A stretch of DNA of 59,461 nt, taken from Methanomassiliicoccales archaeon (GTDB lineage Archaea > Thermoplasmatota > Thermoplasmata > RBG-16-68-12 > SOIM01). The DNA lies in assembly GCA_004377185.1 (NCBI GenBank), contig SOIM01000058.1, positions 131,828 through 191,288 of the forward strand, given 5' to 3'. This document shows, piece after piece, positions 15,489-23,722 of this stretch (positions are counted from its first letter, which is position 1; the number at the start of each line of letters is the position of its first letter). A program made the position numbers and the translations under genes. Under the pieces are notes generated by a model that was not told the DNA's origin, searched no databases, and saw only the letters and a program-made list of their open reading frames with translations.

Positions 15489-16864
15489 CAGCTACCCCCT
15501 CCCATCGTGACTTCTTTGACCCTTACGTGTGGTCCGCCGTCGCTGACCGGGACCCATTGGTACTTTCCGCAATTGCCTGGACGGCCAAGTTGAAAGTCAT
15601 TCCCGACCCTGTCGATATTCTTCAGGACCTCCAAAGTATAACCTGAGAAGGAGACATCCTTCAACGGGGCGGTTATCTCACCATTCTCGATGAGGAACGC
15701 CTCTGCCGCATTGAACTGGAAGGTGCCCTTGGCTGGGCTCACTTGGCCTCCTCTGCTGCCCTTCGCATATACTCCTTCTTTGATTCCCTCCAACAACTCC
15801 TCGAATGAACTTCCTCCCTCTTGAATGAAGGTGTTGCTCATTCGGACGATAGGCAGGACGTTGTAGGACTCTGCCCTGGCTCCTCCGTTGGGTTCCATCT
15901 TCAGCAAATGTGCGGTCTCCCTATTCAAGATGTATTCGCTCAGCACTCCCTTGTCGACAAGAACCTTCCTCTTGCCGATGACTCCTTCGGAATCGAAGGG
16001 GAATGAGCCGAAACCACCTTCCACATTCGGGTCATCGACGATGGTGATCACATCATTTCCAATCTTCTCCCCCATTCTTCCCTCCAGACACGAGTTCCCG
16101 GCTACCACCCAGTCGCCCTCCGATGCATGACCTACCGCTTCATGGGCAAAGACACCGGCGAGATCTGGATCTGCCACGAGAGACATTCTTCCAGTCGGTG
16201 GTCGCCTTGCCGAGAGTATCCTCACGGCCGATTCTGCGGCCGATTTCGACAAGGCAATCGGATCTCTGACATCGAAAACCTCCATACCGCCAGTCGCACC
16301 ACACGCATCCGCGAAACTCACAACATCGGCCCCCTTCCTGGCCGTGACCTGCACTCTTGCAAAGGTTCTGGTGACCTCGCTACGCAAGTCAGCCCCTTCC
16401 GAATTGATTATTCTCGTGGTTTCCATGGCATCTCCATAGGCCGTTGTGACGGAATGTACGCCATCCACCTCTTCTGCAGCCTCATGCATGTCCCTGATGA
16501 GCTCCAGCTTGGTCTCAATGGGAACGGGAAGAGGATCCTTCTTCGGCGTCCAAGTGAATTCTTCCTTGATAGCGTCCACCTCGGCAAGTATGGCTTTGGG
16601 AGACACCTTATCGGCCAATTGAACGGATGTGTCCAATGCCACGTCCAGTGCTTTCTCAAGAGACTCCCTTGATGTGTCCGTGAAAGAAGAGAAACCCCAA
16701 GCACCGCCCGAGATGGTCCTCAATCCCCCGCCTCTATCAAGTCCAGAATCAATACTCTGCAATTTCCCGTCCTTGAACTCAAGAAAGGTGGACACCTTTT
16801 CCACGATTCTAATGTCGCAGAAATCTGCTCCCCTGTTGACAGCCTTCTCCACGATTTCTCTCAT
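15488..16864 (-). CDS. tldD: TldD family metalloprotease subunit
   Basis: A 458-residue TldD protein. The zinc motif FAHEAVGHASEGDWV (HExxxH) is near residue 217. Other TldD hallmarks are GGAWGFSSFTD near residue 53, ARRPPTGRMSLVADPDLAGVFAHEAVGH, YILNRETAHLL, GGARAESYNVLPIVRMSNTFI and the C-terminal GRPGNCGKYQWVPVSDGGP. It forms the catalytic half of the TldD/TldE heterodimer with the next gene. ATG at 16864; a TATA-like CATTATT on this strand lies near 16896-16902. Confidence 0.96.
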   Translation of the reverse strand: MREIVEKAVNRGADFCDIRIVEKVSTFLEFKDGKLQSIDSGLDRGGGLRTISGGAWGFSSFTDTSRESLEKALDVALDTSVQLADKVSPKAILAEVDAIKEEFTWTPKKDPLPVPIETKLELIRDMHEAAEEVDGVHSVTTAYGDAMETTRIINSEGADLRSEVTRTFARVQVTARKGADVVSFADACGATGGMEVFDVRDPIALSKSAAESAVRILSARRPPTGRMSLVADPDLAGVFAHEAVGHASEGDWVVAGNSCLEGRMGEKIGNDVITIVDDPNVEGGFGSFPFDSEGVIGKRKVLVDKGVLSEYILNRETAHLLKMEPNGGARAESYNVLPIVRMSNTFIQEGGSSFEELLEGIKEGVYAKGSRGGQVSPAKGTFQFNAAEAFLIENGEITAPLKDVSFSGYTLEVLKNIDRVGNDFQLGRPGNCGKYQWVPVSDGGPHVRVKEVTMGGGS

Positions 16865-16977
16865 GCGAACCGGGATGCGAAGAGATGTGGGAAATAATGA
16901 ACCTTTCTAACCAGAGTAGAGATAGAGCAAATGCATGATAATCCCAAAAAAGCAAGGGCACATCCGTGCATAAACTA

Positions 16978-16986
16978 TCATATATC
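16978..16986 (+). promoter_or_regulatory. TATA box for the 17009 gene
   Basis: TCATATATC lies 23-31 bases before the ATG at 17009, and rules out the longer frame starting at 16931, whose start would lie upstream of the promoter. Confidence 0.5.
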
Positions 16987-17008
16987 CGAAAGACGATTTG
17001 TCGCTGAC

Positions 17009-17221
17009 ATGACGGAAGAGAAGGATGAGAGGAGAGACAAGCTTCTGAAGAGAGGATATGAGATCCTCTACAATATGGAAGACCATCAACTCTTCGGGTT
17101 CATTCTGACACATACGGGCAAGAAAGGCGTCGCGGAAATCATCAAGGCCTGGGGAGAGTCCCTGACGCCGCAGAAGAAGGTCGAACCAAAAGAAGACCTT
17201 GTGGAACTAGTAGTTGATTAA
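17009..17221 (+). CDS. Small acidic-basic protein of unknown function (70 aa)
   Basis: A soluble 70-residue protein, MTEEKDERRDKLLKRGYEILYNMED..., predicted mostly helical, with a short hydrophobic stretch HQLFGFILTHTGKKGVAEIIKAWG that could be a packing core and not a membrane segment. The C-terminus is acidic (EPKEDLVELVVD). No family recognised. The ATG is supported by a TATA box 23-31 bases upstream. It converges on the phosphopantoate ligase gene (12 bases between stops) and diverges from tldD. Confidence 0.6.
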   Translation: MTEEKDERRDKLLKRGYEILYNMEDHQLFGFILTHTGKKGVAEIIKAWGESLTPQKKVEPKEDLVELVVD

Positions 17222-17233
17222 GTCCTCCCGCCA

Positions 17234-17965
17234 TCAGAGGGAATTGCGAATATACTCCATCAATTCCTGGAGATTCTCACTGTTGTCGAACGAGCAGATT
17301 GTTTCTTGTGTGAGCTTCGGGTTCTCTTTCAACTCCTCCACGTGGTAAATGATTCGAGGCAGAGCTCTGGTGACTTCGTCAACGATCGTGATCGTAGCCT
17401 TTTGAGAGGTTCTGCACAATGGATTCAAATCTATGGCGATGACATCCTTTCCAGTTCTGACCAGAGCCTCGGTCCTGTCCCCATCCTCCAATGCAACAAG
17501 GACGGTGTCAGCAGAGAAAATCCCCTTCTGGTCACAGATTCCACGGGGCTGGTCGAGATCCGGTATTCGGGCTGTTGCGTTCCGACCCAGAACAGGCATA
17601 TCCGAGAACGCCTCCAATAACTCTGCGATCTTCGATATCCTCTCCTCCGTCCGGTGGAATAGATTCACCTCGACCTTGCAGGGAACGGCCTCGGCCAGTC
17701 TGATGATCGATTCTCCAGCAAGTACAGCCACATTGCCGTTCACGGAAAGGACGGGACGTTTGCTGTTCAGCAGCATTGCGGCGGACGCCCTCTCCGCCTT
17801 TTCAGCAGGTGGGACGGTCTTTTCGCCCAGGAGATAGTCGAAGGACTCCCCTCGACCGTGAGCGATGAGACCCTCGGGTGCGAGAACGCCTTGCTTGTAG
17901 GCCTCCACCAACTTCTCCCTCGTCACCAGGGAGCGGTACCGTGGATGGTCTTTTGGGATCTTCAT
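17234..17965 (-). CDS. 4-phosphopantoate--beta-alanine ligase
   Basis: A 243-residue archaeal phosphopantothenate synthetase (former DUF137). It joins 4-phosphopantoate and beta-alanine with ATP in the archaeal route to coenzyme A, replacing the bacterial PanC order. Signatures: IPKDHPRYRSLVTREKLVEAYKQGVLAPEGLIAHGRGE at the start, KRPVLSVNGNVAVLAGE, KVEVNLFHRTEER, VLGRNATARIPDLDQPRG and VIAIDLNPLCRTSQKATITIVDEVTRALP. The ATG at 17965 is fixed by an excellent ribosome site GGAGGAGGT about 6 bases before; the 83-residue upstream extension is not coding-like. Divergent from the TPR gene at 18159. Confidence 0.95.
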   Translation of the reverse strand: MKIPKDHPRYRSLVTREKLVEAYKQGVLAPEGLIAHGRGESFDYLLGEKTVPPAEKAERASAAMLLNSKRPVLSVNGNVAVLAGESIIRLAEAVPCKVEVNLFHRTEERISKIAELLEAFSDMPVLGRNATARIPDLDQPRGICDQKGIFSADTVLVALEDGDRTEALVRTGKDVIAIDLNPLCRTSQKATITIVDEVTRALPRIIYHVEELKENPKLTQETICSFDNSENLQELMEYIRNSL

Positions 17966-18101
17966 TTGAGAACCTCCTCCATTGGACCGTGCAACGTGAC
18001 CGATTGCAGTTGAGGGGAAGGTGCTCGAGGCTTTATGATGTTGTCGGTCTATGGTGGGACAGGGGAATCTTTTGTTATCCGAACTAATACAACTAGCGAC
18101 A

Positions 18102-18112
18102 ATTATATAAAC
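18102..18112 (+). promoter_or_regulatory. TATA box for the TPR / modular surface protein pair
   Basis: ATTATATAAAC, about 47 bases before the ATG at 18159. It is the only evident promoter for both the TPR gene and the overlapping 1217-residue gene. Confidence 0.6.
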
Positions 18113-18158
18113 ACAGAAAATATCATTTTCGCACCAACCCACGGTTGGAGCCTGCCGC

Positions 18159-18857
18159 ATGACTGAAAGTGCCAAATTGAAAGCTAGAGCCATCAAGCGC
18201 ATAGTCAAAGGCAATCTTTTCTATCGCAAGGGGGAGTTCGGGAATGCAATGCAGTTTTACAACCAAGCTATTCAAGCTAACCCGAAAAATGCAATCGGAT
18301 GGAATAATAAAGGTCTGATTCTGGAGAGGACTGAGAAATACCTCGAGGCCATCAAATGCTATAACAGGGCCCTGAAGCTCAGGCTGGACTACTCAGATGC
18401 TTGGGTGAACAAAGGGGTAGTTCTCTTCAGAATGGGCAAGATAAACAAGGCTCTCAGAAGTTTTGAGAGAGCGTTGGACGCAAACCCCGAACACGAAATT
18501 GCCTGGTTGAACAAAGGCCGGTTATTGGCCAGGGCGGGAAGATATGAGGAGGCGCTGGAGTGCTTTGACTGCGCCTTGCAGATAGACGATTCCTATGTCG
18601 CTGCTTGGAACAACAAAGGTGCCGCGGTGATGAAACTAGGGAGATGGGATGAAGCGGTGAAGAGCTACAACAATGTTCTGAAGGAGCGACCTGAGTTCGT
18701 AATGGCGTGGTTCCAAAAGGGAAGAGCACTCAAGGAGCTGGGAAAGATCGAGAATGCCATCTACTGCTTCGAGAAGGCGCTTTCCGTAGACCCCAGATTC
18801 AGTAGGGCCAAGGAAGCCCTTGAAGAGGCGAAGGCAGTGTCGGGGAGCGAAGAGTGA
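18159..18857 (+). CDS. Tetratricopeptide repeat protein
   Basis: A 232-residue soluble protein made of about six TPR units of 34 residues from residue 15 on (FGNAMQFYNQAIQANPKNAIGWNNKG, then EAIKCYNRALKL, KALRSFERALDANP, EALECFDCALQI, EAVKSYNNVLKERP, NAIYCFEKALSVDP). The repeats are very regular, with the W-N-K-G pattern at the turn. TPR arrays bind peptides or helices of partner proteins. The gene overlaps the following modular membrane protein gene (stop TGA within GTGATG), so the two are translationally coupled. That protein contains its own TPR-like stretch and several zinc ribbons, and the pair probably act together. Function otherwise unknown. Confidence 0.9.
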   Translation: MTESAKLKARAIKRIVKGNLFYRKGEFGNAMQFYNQAIQANPKNAIGWNNKGLILERTEKYLEAIKCYNRALKLRLDYSDAWVNKGVVLFRMGKINKALRSFERALDANPEHEIAWLNKGRLLARAGRYEEALECFDCALQIDDSYVAAWNNKGAAVMKLGRWDEAVKSYNNVLKERPEFVMAWFQKGRALKELGKIENAIYCFEKALSVDPRFSRAKEALEEAKAVSGSEE

Positions 18858-21800
18858 TGGAAGACGAGGAAAGAAAGGGCAAATGCCCCTCATGTGAGGG
18901 GAGGATCAGACCTCTCGTCACGTGTGACATCTGCGGGTTCTCTACCGTGAGGGAGGAATTGGAGCCCGTCCGCGAAGAAGAGACATGCCCGATATGCGAA
19001 GTCCCCGCCAAGGTTGTTTTTGAGTGTGAGGAATGCGGTGATACCTTCCCCTTCAGCAAGATCGTCCCAAAGGAAGAGAAGAAACTTGTTTGTCCCATGT
19101 GCGGTGCTTTTGTCGACCCGGATGCTGATAATTGTCCGAGTTGTGGCTCCAGCTTCACCGTTGAAGAGACGGAGAGAATCGCTGTCGAGAAGGACAGATC
19201 GCGCAAGAAGAGGAGAATCGTAGGTGAGTTCGAAGAGGAGGACATCCAGGAAATAATGAGAATTCCGGGAGTCGGAAGGCTCAGAGCCGAGATATTGTGC
19301 AAGGCGGGCTATACCTCCCTCGCCAAGTTGACCAGGGCTTCCGTGGAAGATCTGGCAAGAGTCAGACAGATTGGCAAAAGAACTGCCAAATCCATCAAAG
19401 AGGCCCTCCAGCTTATGTACGTTGAGCCGATAGAAAGCCAAAGGCTGCTTGAGGAGCTGATCGAGGAGGAGTTCGAGTGCCCGGTCTGCAAGACCATTGT
19501 CAGCGCTTACGACGGTGAGTGTTACGAATGCGGATCCATTTTCGAGAGAGAAGTTTTCGATGAGGGATTCATTAAGGAGATTGAGAAGGTCGGGGAGGAG
19601 AAGTCTTCACTATCACTCTTTGACATGAAGCTTCTGGAGAACCCAGAGGACGCTGAGCTCTGGGTTGCCCGTGGGGCGCTTCTGAAGAAAATGGAGAACT
19701 ACGAGGAGGCTTTGAAATCCTATAATCGTGCAACCGAAGTTCGACCTGGACTGAAGAGCGCATGGATAGCCAAGGCGGAGATTCTCACTAAACTGGGTAG
19801 ATTTGAAGAGGCTGCTTCCTGCTACCGAGGAATTGTTGACGAAAGTGCAACAGCGGCAGGCATTGAGTTCGGTGAAAGGGAAGAGGCCGTGGTAGCCCTA
19901 GAGGAATTGGCAATGGAGGATTGTCCTTCATGCGGTTCACCAATTCCTCTGGGCTCTCATAAATGCCCCTCGTGCGGGCTCAAACTAATCCCCGAGGAAG
20001 AGGCAATCACCCCACCAGAGGAGACTTTTGAGGAGGAAATCATCCCAGAGAAAGTACCCAAAAAGAAGCGGGCCAAAAGAAGACCTGTCAAGGTCGAGCG
20101 GAAGGTGACCGAAGCTCCCGGACTTACGAATGGAAGAGGGATGGTTAACGGGAAGGGAAAGATAAACGGAACAGGTCTGGTCAACGGGAAAGGATTGGTG
20201 AATGGAAAAGGTGTTGTGAACGGAAGAGGAAGAGTGAACGGCCTCATCAATGGAAATGGCTTCATAAATGGTATGAGTCTGACCGAGATAAGAAGGGTAA
20301 CCCGCAGGAGGATGTGGCCAAGATACGTGGTTCTGGTAATGGCGTTCTTCATTCTCGCTATGGGATTGTACGGTATCGTTCCACCGGCGGAGAAGCCGAC
20401 CACGCCCATCTCAATAGACGGAGACTTCGCGGACTGGCAAGGAGCGAGCCTCTACTCCGATCAAAATCAGGGAGCCAACCCCAACACAACAATCGCGAGT
20501 TATGGAATCCGATTGGATGATGGTTATCTGTCCTTCCTGATCGGCGTGCAGGGAACCGCCCTCGGTGATGCGACCGGGTACGATTCTTTCTACGTTTTCA
20601 TGGACGGAGATGATAATCCAGATACTGGCTACATAGTCAGAGGCTTGGGTGCGGACTACATGGTCGAGGTCTTCGGAGGAAGCGGTGAGGTTGAGGGAGT
20701 GCCGGTTTATGCATACACTGATAACCAGGACAGGTACAATTTCACACGGTTCCATCAGGTGGGAAAGGGGAAGGCTGCTGTGAATGGCGACCGCTTGGAA
20801 GGACAAGTGACAGCCAATGGCAGGTTGGATTTGAATGACGATCTCAGGATTCTGTTCTGCGCCGATGATTACATGGGTGCGACTACGTACTCATCTGTGA
20901 GCATTGGTCCAAGGTACGGAGCACTGCTGGTCACTCAAGAGCCTAGCGAAGATAACACAATCTTGGAGGGCCTAACGGATGATATACTGAAACTGAGATT
21001 CGAAGCCAAGGGAGCGAACGTACATGTGGATAGGGTTCGTTTCATCGTATCTGGTGTCTCCGAGCCCTATGTAGGTGGCTTCGACGTAACTGTTGGCACT
21101 CCGGTAGAGAGGATGGTACAGGTTGACACCACCGTTCTGTTGGACGGAGAAATGGCCAACATCTCGGTATCCGGCATAGATTCCGATGCACCCTCCACTC
21201 TCTCTGGAAGCGGTGCTAGGGCCTATTACAACAGCGCCCCAACGGGAATCAGAATCGACGGATGGTTTGGTGAATGGGTTGTGACCGAAGACGACTCTGA
21301 CACTCGCCAGATGATCAACCCGAACACGGATATCCGAAAGTACAATGGAACAAAAGACCCCACGGGTGACATGGCCCACTTCTATCTCGATGTTGCAGGG
21401 GAACTGCTCGGTGGGTTCAGCGCACCACAGTCAAGACAGAGATCGATTCCCGCGGAAGGAGAACCTTCCCAACCTGGCCCGTCGGTCAGGAGATTGAAGA
21501 GAATGGGCGGAGAAGACTGGGCCTATGTTTACGTTGACTCCAACACCACTGATGGCTATGGCAAGCTGATACGAGATATCGACATAACACCAGACTATGT
21601 GATCAGAATCAAAGGGATCTACGGAAGAATCACGGAGACAGAGATTTGCCATTGGGAGCCGGAGTGGAACTGCACAGAGAATGTTCTGGCAGCCAAGGAC
21701 CTGTCGAGGATGGAAATCTCTGCTAGAATCCCTGGTGTTTCGTCATCCGAGATGGCCGTTGTGTTCGCAGCTACGGATTGGAAACATAGGGGTGATGTTA

Positions 21801-22510
21801 CCAAACCTACTACAAGAGCAACAGGCTCGAGAGGACAGGTCGGACCAGAACCGAATGCCCCAACATGGCCCACCTCGTGGATATCAGTGGTCACGGACCC
21901 GGACGAAGGTTTCCCAGATCCCAGCACAGAGATTCTGGAAGTCTATTTCTACATGGACGGTACCTACCTTTACGTCAGAATAAGGACGGAATCCACTGTG
22001 GCACCTACTCTCGCAACCAACACTTGGTGGATTTACCTAGATACTGATGCCGACGGAAACAATGACTGGATAGTCGTTGAGATGTCGGGTACTGGAACCC
22101 CACCTGGAGAAGTTCACGGTTTGGCATGGAATGGAGCTATTGGTCAATGGGGAGGAACAGCATCGGACTGGCAAGACACGATTATTGATTCGGATGACGA
22201 CAGTGCCGTCAGAACCGCCGTCATGACAATAGGGCTCAACACCTATGGCTGCATAGACTTCGCAGTGCTGAGAAGTAACATTGGTTCCATAGACGAGGAC
22301 ACCACCATCGCGGCTGCTGATTCCGTGGACGAGGACGAGAGCCTTTCAGGAAAGACGGAAAGAAGCCCGGACCAGGCCCTCGACTACATAGAAGATGCTA
22401 CTGGCACAGGTCAGATTCCCGAGTTCGAGACCGTTTTGCTCCCTGTTCTGCTCGCGCTCATTGTGCCCACCGTCATAATAAAGAGGCGAAAACGCTATTC
22501 TGGTTGCTAG
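18857..22510 (+). CDS. Modular transmembrane protein: zinc ribbons, helix-hairpin-helix, TPR, NG-repeat linker, CBM9-like exodomains
   Basis: A 1217-residue protein with a clear order. Residues 10-100: zinc ribbons with CPSC, CDIC, CPIC, CEEC, CPMC and CPSC pairs. About 130-190: helix-hairpin-helix pair (MRIPGVGRLRAEILCKAGY, VRQIGKRTAKSI). About 210-230: CPVC/CYEC. About 260-330: TPR. About 355-375: CPSC/CPSC. Residues about 425-475: a linker of nine (V/I/T)NG units spaced mostly six residues apart. About 490-508: a membrane helix after an RRR patch. Then about 680 extracytoplasmic residues with three beta-sandwich segments opening like CBM9/DOMON folds (ISIDGDFADWQG, IRIDGWFGEWVV, ILEVYFYMDGTYLYVRI). 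The end is IPEFETVLLPVL, a helix and KRRKR, resembling archaeal sorting tails. It is coupled to the TPR gene. Function unknown; zinc ribbons and HhH inside with carbohydrate-binding-like domains outside suggest sensing or envelope scaffolding (inference). Confidence 0.9.
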   Translation: MEDEERKGKCPSCEGRIRPLVTCDICGFSTVREELEPVREEETCPICEVPAKVVFECEECGDTFPFSKIVPKEEKKLVCPMCGAFVDPDADNCPSCGSSFTVEETERIAVEKDRSRKKRRIVGEFEEEDIQEIMRIPGVGRLRAEILCKAGYTSLAKLTRASVEDLARVRQIGKRTAKSIKEALQLMYVEPIESQRLLEELIEEEFECPVCKTIVSAYDGECYECGSIFEREVFDEGFIKEIEKVGEEKSSLSLFDMKLLENPEDAELWVARGALLKKMENYEEALKSYNRATEVRPGLKSAWIAKAEILTKLGRFEEAASCYRGIVDESATAAGIEFGEREEAVVALEELAMEDCPSCGSPIPLGSHKCPSCGLKLIPEEEAITPPEETFEEEIIPEKVPKKKRAKRRPVKVERKVTEAPGLTNGRGMVNGKGKINGTGLVNGKGLVNGKGVVNGRGRVNGLINGNGFINGMSLTEIRRVTRRRMWPRYVVLVMAFFILAMGLYGIVPPAEKPTTPISIDGDFADWQGASLYSDQNQGANPNTTIASYGIRLDDGYLSFLIGVQGTALGDATGYDSFYVFMDGDDNPDTGYIVRGLGADYMVEVFGGSGEVEGVPVYAYTDNQDRYNFTRFHQVGKGKAAVNGDRLEGQVTANGRLDLNDDLRILFCADDYMGATTYSSVSIGPRYGALLVTQEPSEDNTILEGLTDDILKLRFEAKGANVHVDRVRFIVSGVSEPYVGGFDVTVGTPVERMVQVDTTVLLDGEMANISVSGIDSDAPSTLSGSGARAYYNSAPTGIRIDGWFGEWVVTEDDSDTRQMINPNTDIRKYNGTKDPTGDMAHFYLDVAGELLGGFSAPQSRQRSIPAEGEPSQPGPSVRRLKRMGGEDWAYVYVDSNTTDGYGKLIRDIDITPDYVIRIKGIYGRITETEICHWEPEWNCTENVLAAKDLSRMEISARIPGVSSSEMAVVFAATDWKHRGDVTKPTTRATGSRGQVGPEPNAPTWPTSWISVVTDPDEGFPDPSTEILEVYFYMDGTYLYVRIRTESTVAPTLATNTWWIYLDTDADGNNDWIVVEMSGTGTPPGEVHGLAWNGAIGQWGGTASDWQDTIIDSDDDSAVRTAVMTIGLNTYGCIDFAVLRSNIGSIDEDTTIAAADSVDEDESLSGKTERSPDQALDYIEDATGTGQIPEFETVLLPVLLALIVPTVIIKRRKRYSGC
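20119..20277 (+). repeat. Coding hexapeptide repeat (V/I/T)NGxGx
   Basis: Nine NG units in about 53 residues; eight of the steps are six residues long and one is four (VNGLING). At DNA level third bases vary (AACGG, AATGG), so selection acts on the peptide and not on the DNA. It joins the basic cytoplasmic part to the membrane helix. Confidence 0.85.
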
Positions 22511-22530
22511 ACTTCTAGAGGAGGGAGTCA

Positions 22531-23721
22531 ATGGAAATAGGCATAGTCGGAAAGCCAAATGTGGGCAAGTCGACTTTCTTTTCAGCTGCGACTCTCGCCC
22601 CAGCTGAGATCGCAAGTTATCCTTTCACAACGATTGAACCGAACAGAGGAGTGGCTTTTGTCAAGATAGAATGCCCCCATGTTGAGTTGGGCACTGTGTG
22701 CAATCCCCGCAACGCCCCGTGTGAGAACGGGACCAGATTGGTTCCCATCGAACTGCTTGATGTGGCCGGGCTGGTTCCAGATGCGCACTCAGGAAGGGGT
22801 CTTGGGAACAAGTTCCTTGACGATCTAAGGCAGGCCAGCGCTCTAATCCATATTGTGGACGCAAGTGGAGGGACGGACTTCGAGGGGAATACTTGCGCGG
22901 TCGGAGAGCATGACCCTGTCGAGGACGTCAAGTTCCTAGAAATCGAGATATCACATTGGTTCAGGAACATTCTTGCGAAGGACTGGCAGAAAATTGCACG
23001 CATGGCACAGTATGAAGGAAAGAATCTGGAGAAACTGCTCTATGACAAGTTGACAGGATTGGGTATTTCGGAAGTGAAGATAAATGTGGCATTGAGGGAC
23101 TCGGAACTCTCGGACAAGCCGGTGGAATGGTCGGATGATGATCTGCTCGTCCTGGCAAGGAATCTGCAACAGAGTGGAAAACCAATCATCCTGGCGGCGA
23201 ACAAATCCGACATCGCTCCTGAGGAGAACATCGAGAAATTGCGGAATCTCCCGGGCTACATCACAATCCCAACATCCGCTGAATTCGAGTTGGCTTTGAG
23301 AAGGGCAGCCAAGGCAGGACTCATAGACTACGAGATAGGGAACGACAGCTTCGCCATCACCGACCCTTCCAAGCTCAATAAAGCTCAGCTAAAAGGGCTC
23401 GAACACATCCAGGATACCCTCCCAAAGATGGGTACAACAGGAATCCAGATGTGCATAGAGAAGGCTGCCTTCGACCTACTGGACCTGATCATTGTGTTCC
23501 CTGTCGAGGATGAGAACAAATACACTGACCATGACGGGAACGTCCTTCCGGATGCGTATCTCGTTCCTAAGGATAGTACCGCGAAGGAGTTGGCATACAA
23601 GGTCCACACCGACTTGGGAGACAACTTCATCAGGGCCATAGACGCAAGGACGAAAAGGGTTGTCGGGGCTGACCACCAATTGGAGAACGGTGATGTAGTG
23701 ACAATCGTGGCGAGGGCGTAG
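22531..23721 (+). CDS. OBG-type GTPase of the YchF/Ygr210 family
   Basis: A 396-residue P-loop NTPase. G1 is GIVGKPNVGKSTFFSAAT, G3 is LLDVAGLVPDAHSGRGLGNKFL, and an NKSD G4 motif (ILAANKSDIAPE) is near residue 222. The TGS domain ends the protein (FPVEDENKYTDHDGNVLPDAYLVPKDSTAKELAYKVHTDLGD, then ENGDVVTIVARA). The sequence NPRNAPCENGTRLVPIE after G2 marks the Ygr210-like branch found in archaea and fungi, thought to act with the ribosome or translation. A strong GAGGAGGGAG precedes the ATG. PolB starts one base after its stop. Confidence 0.93.
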   Translation: MEIGIVGKPNVGKSTFFSAATLAPAEIASYPFTTIEPNRGVAFVKIECPHVELGTVCNPRNAPCENGTRLVPIELLDVAGLVPDAHSGRGLGNKFLDDLRQASALIHIVDASGGTDFEGNTCAVGEHDPVEDVKFLEIEISHWFRNILAKDWQKIARMAQYEGKNLEKLLYDKLTGLGISEVKINVALRDSELSDKPVEWSDDDLLVLARNLQQSGKPIILAANKSDIAPEENIEKLRNLPGYITIPTSAEFELALRRAAKAGLIDYEIGNDSFAITDPSKLNKAQLKGLEHIQDTLPKMGTTGIQMCIEKAAFDLLDLIIVFPVEDENKYTDHDGNVLPDAYLVPKDSTAKELAYKVHTDLGDNFIRAIDARTKRVVGADHQLENGDVVTIVARA

Positions 23722-23722
23722 A

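Noticed and set aside
20119-20277. DNA satellite repeat
   Set aside because: The codons vary at third positions while the peptide is kept, so the repeat is a protein feature.
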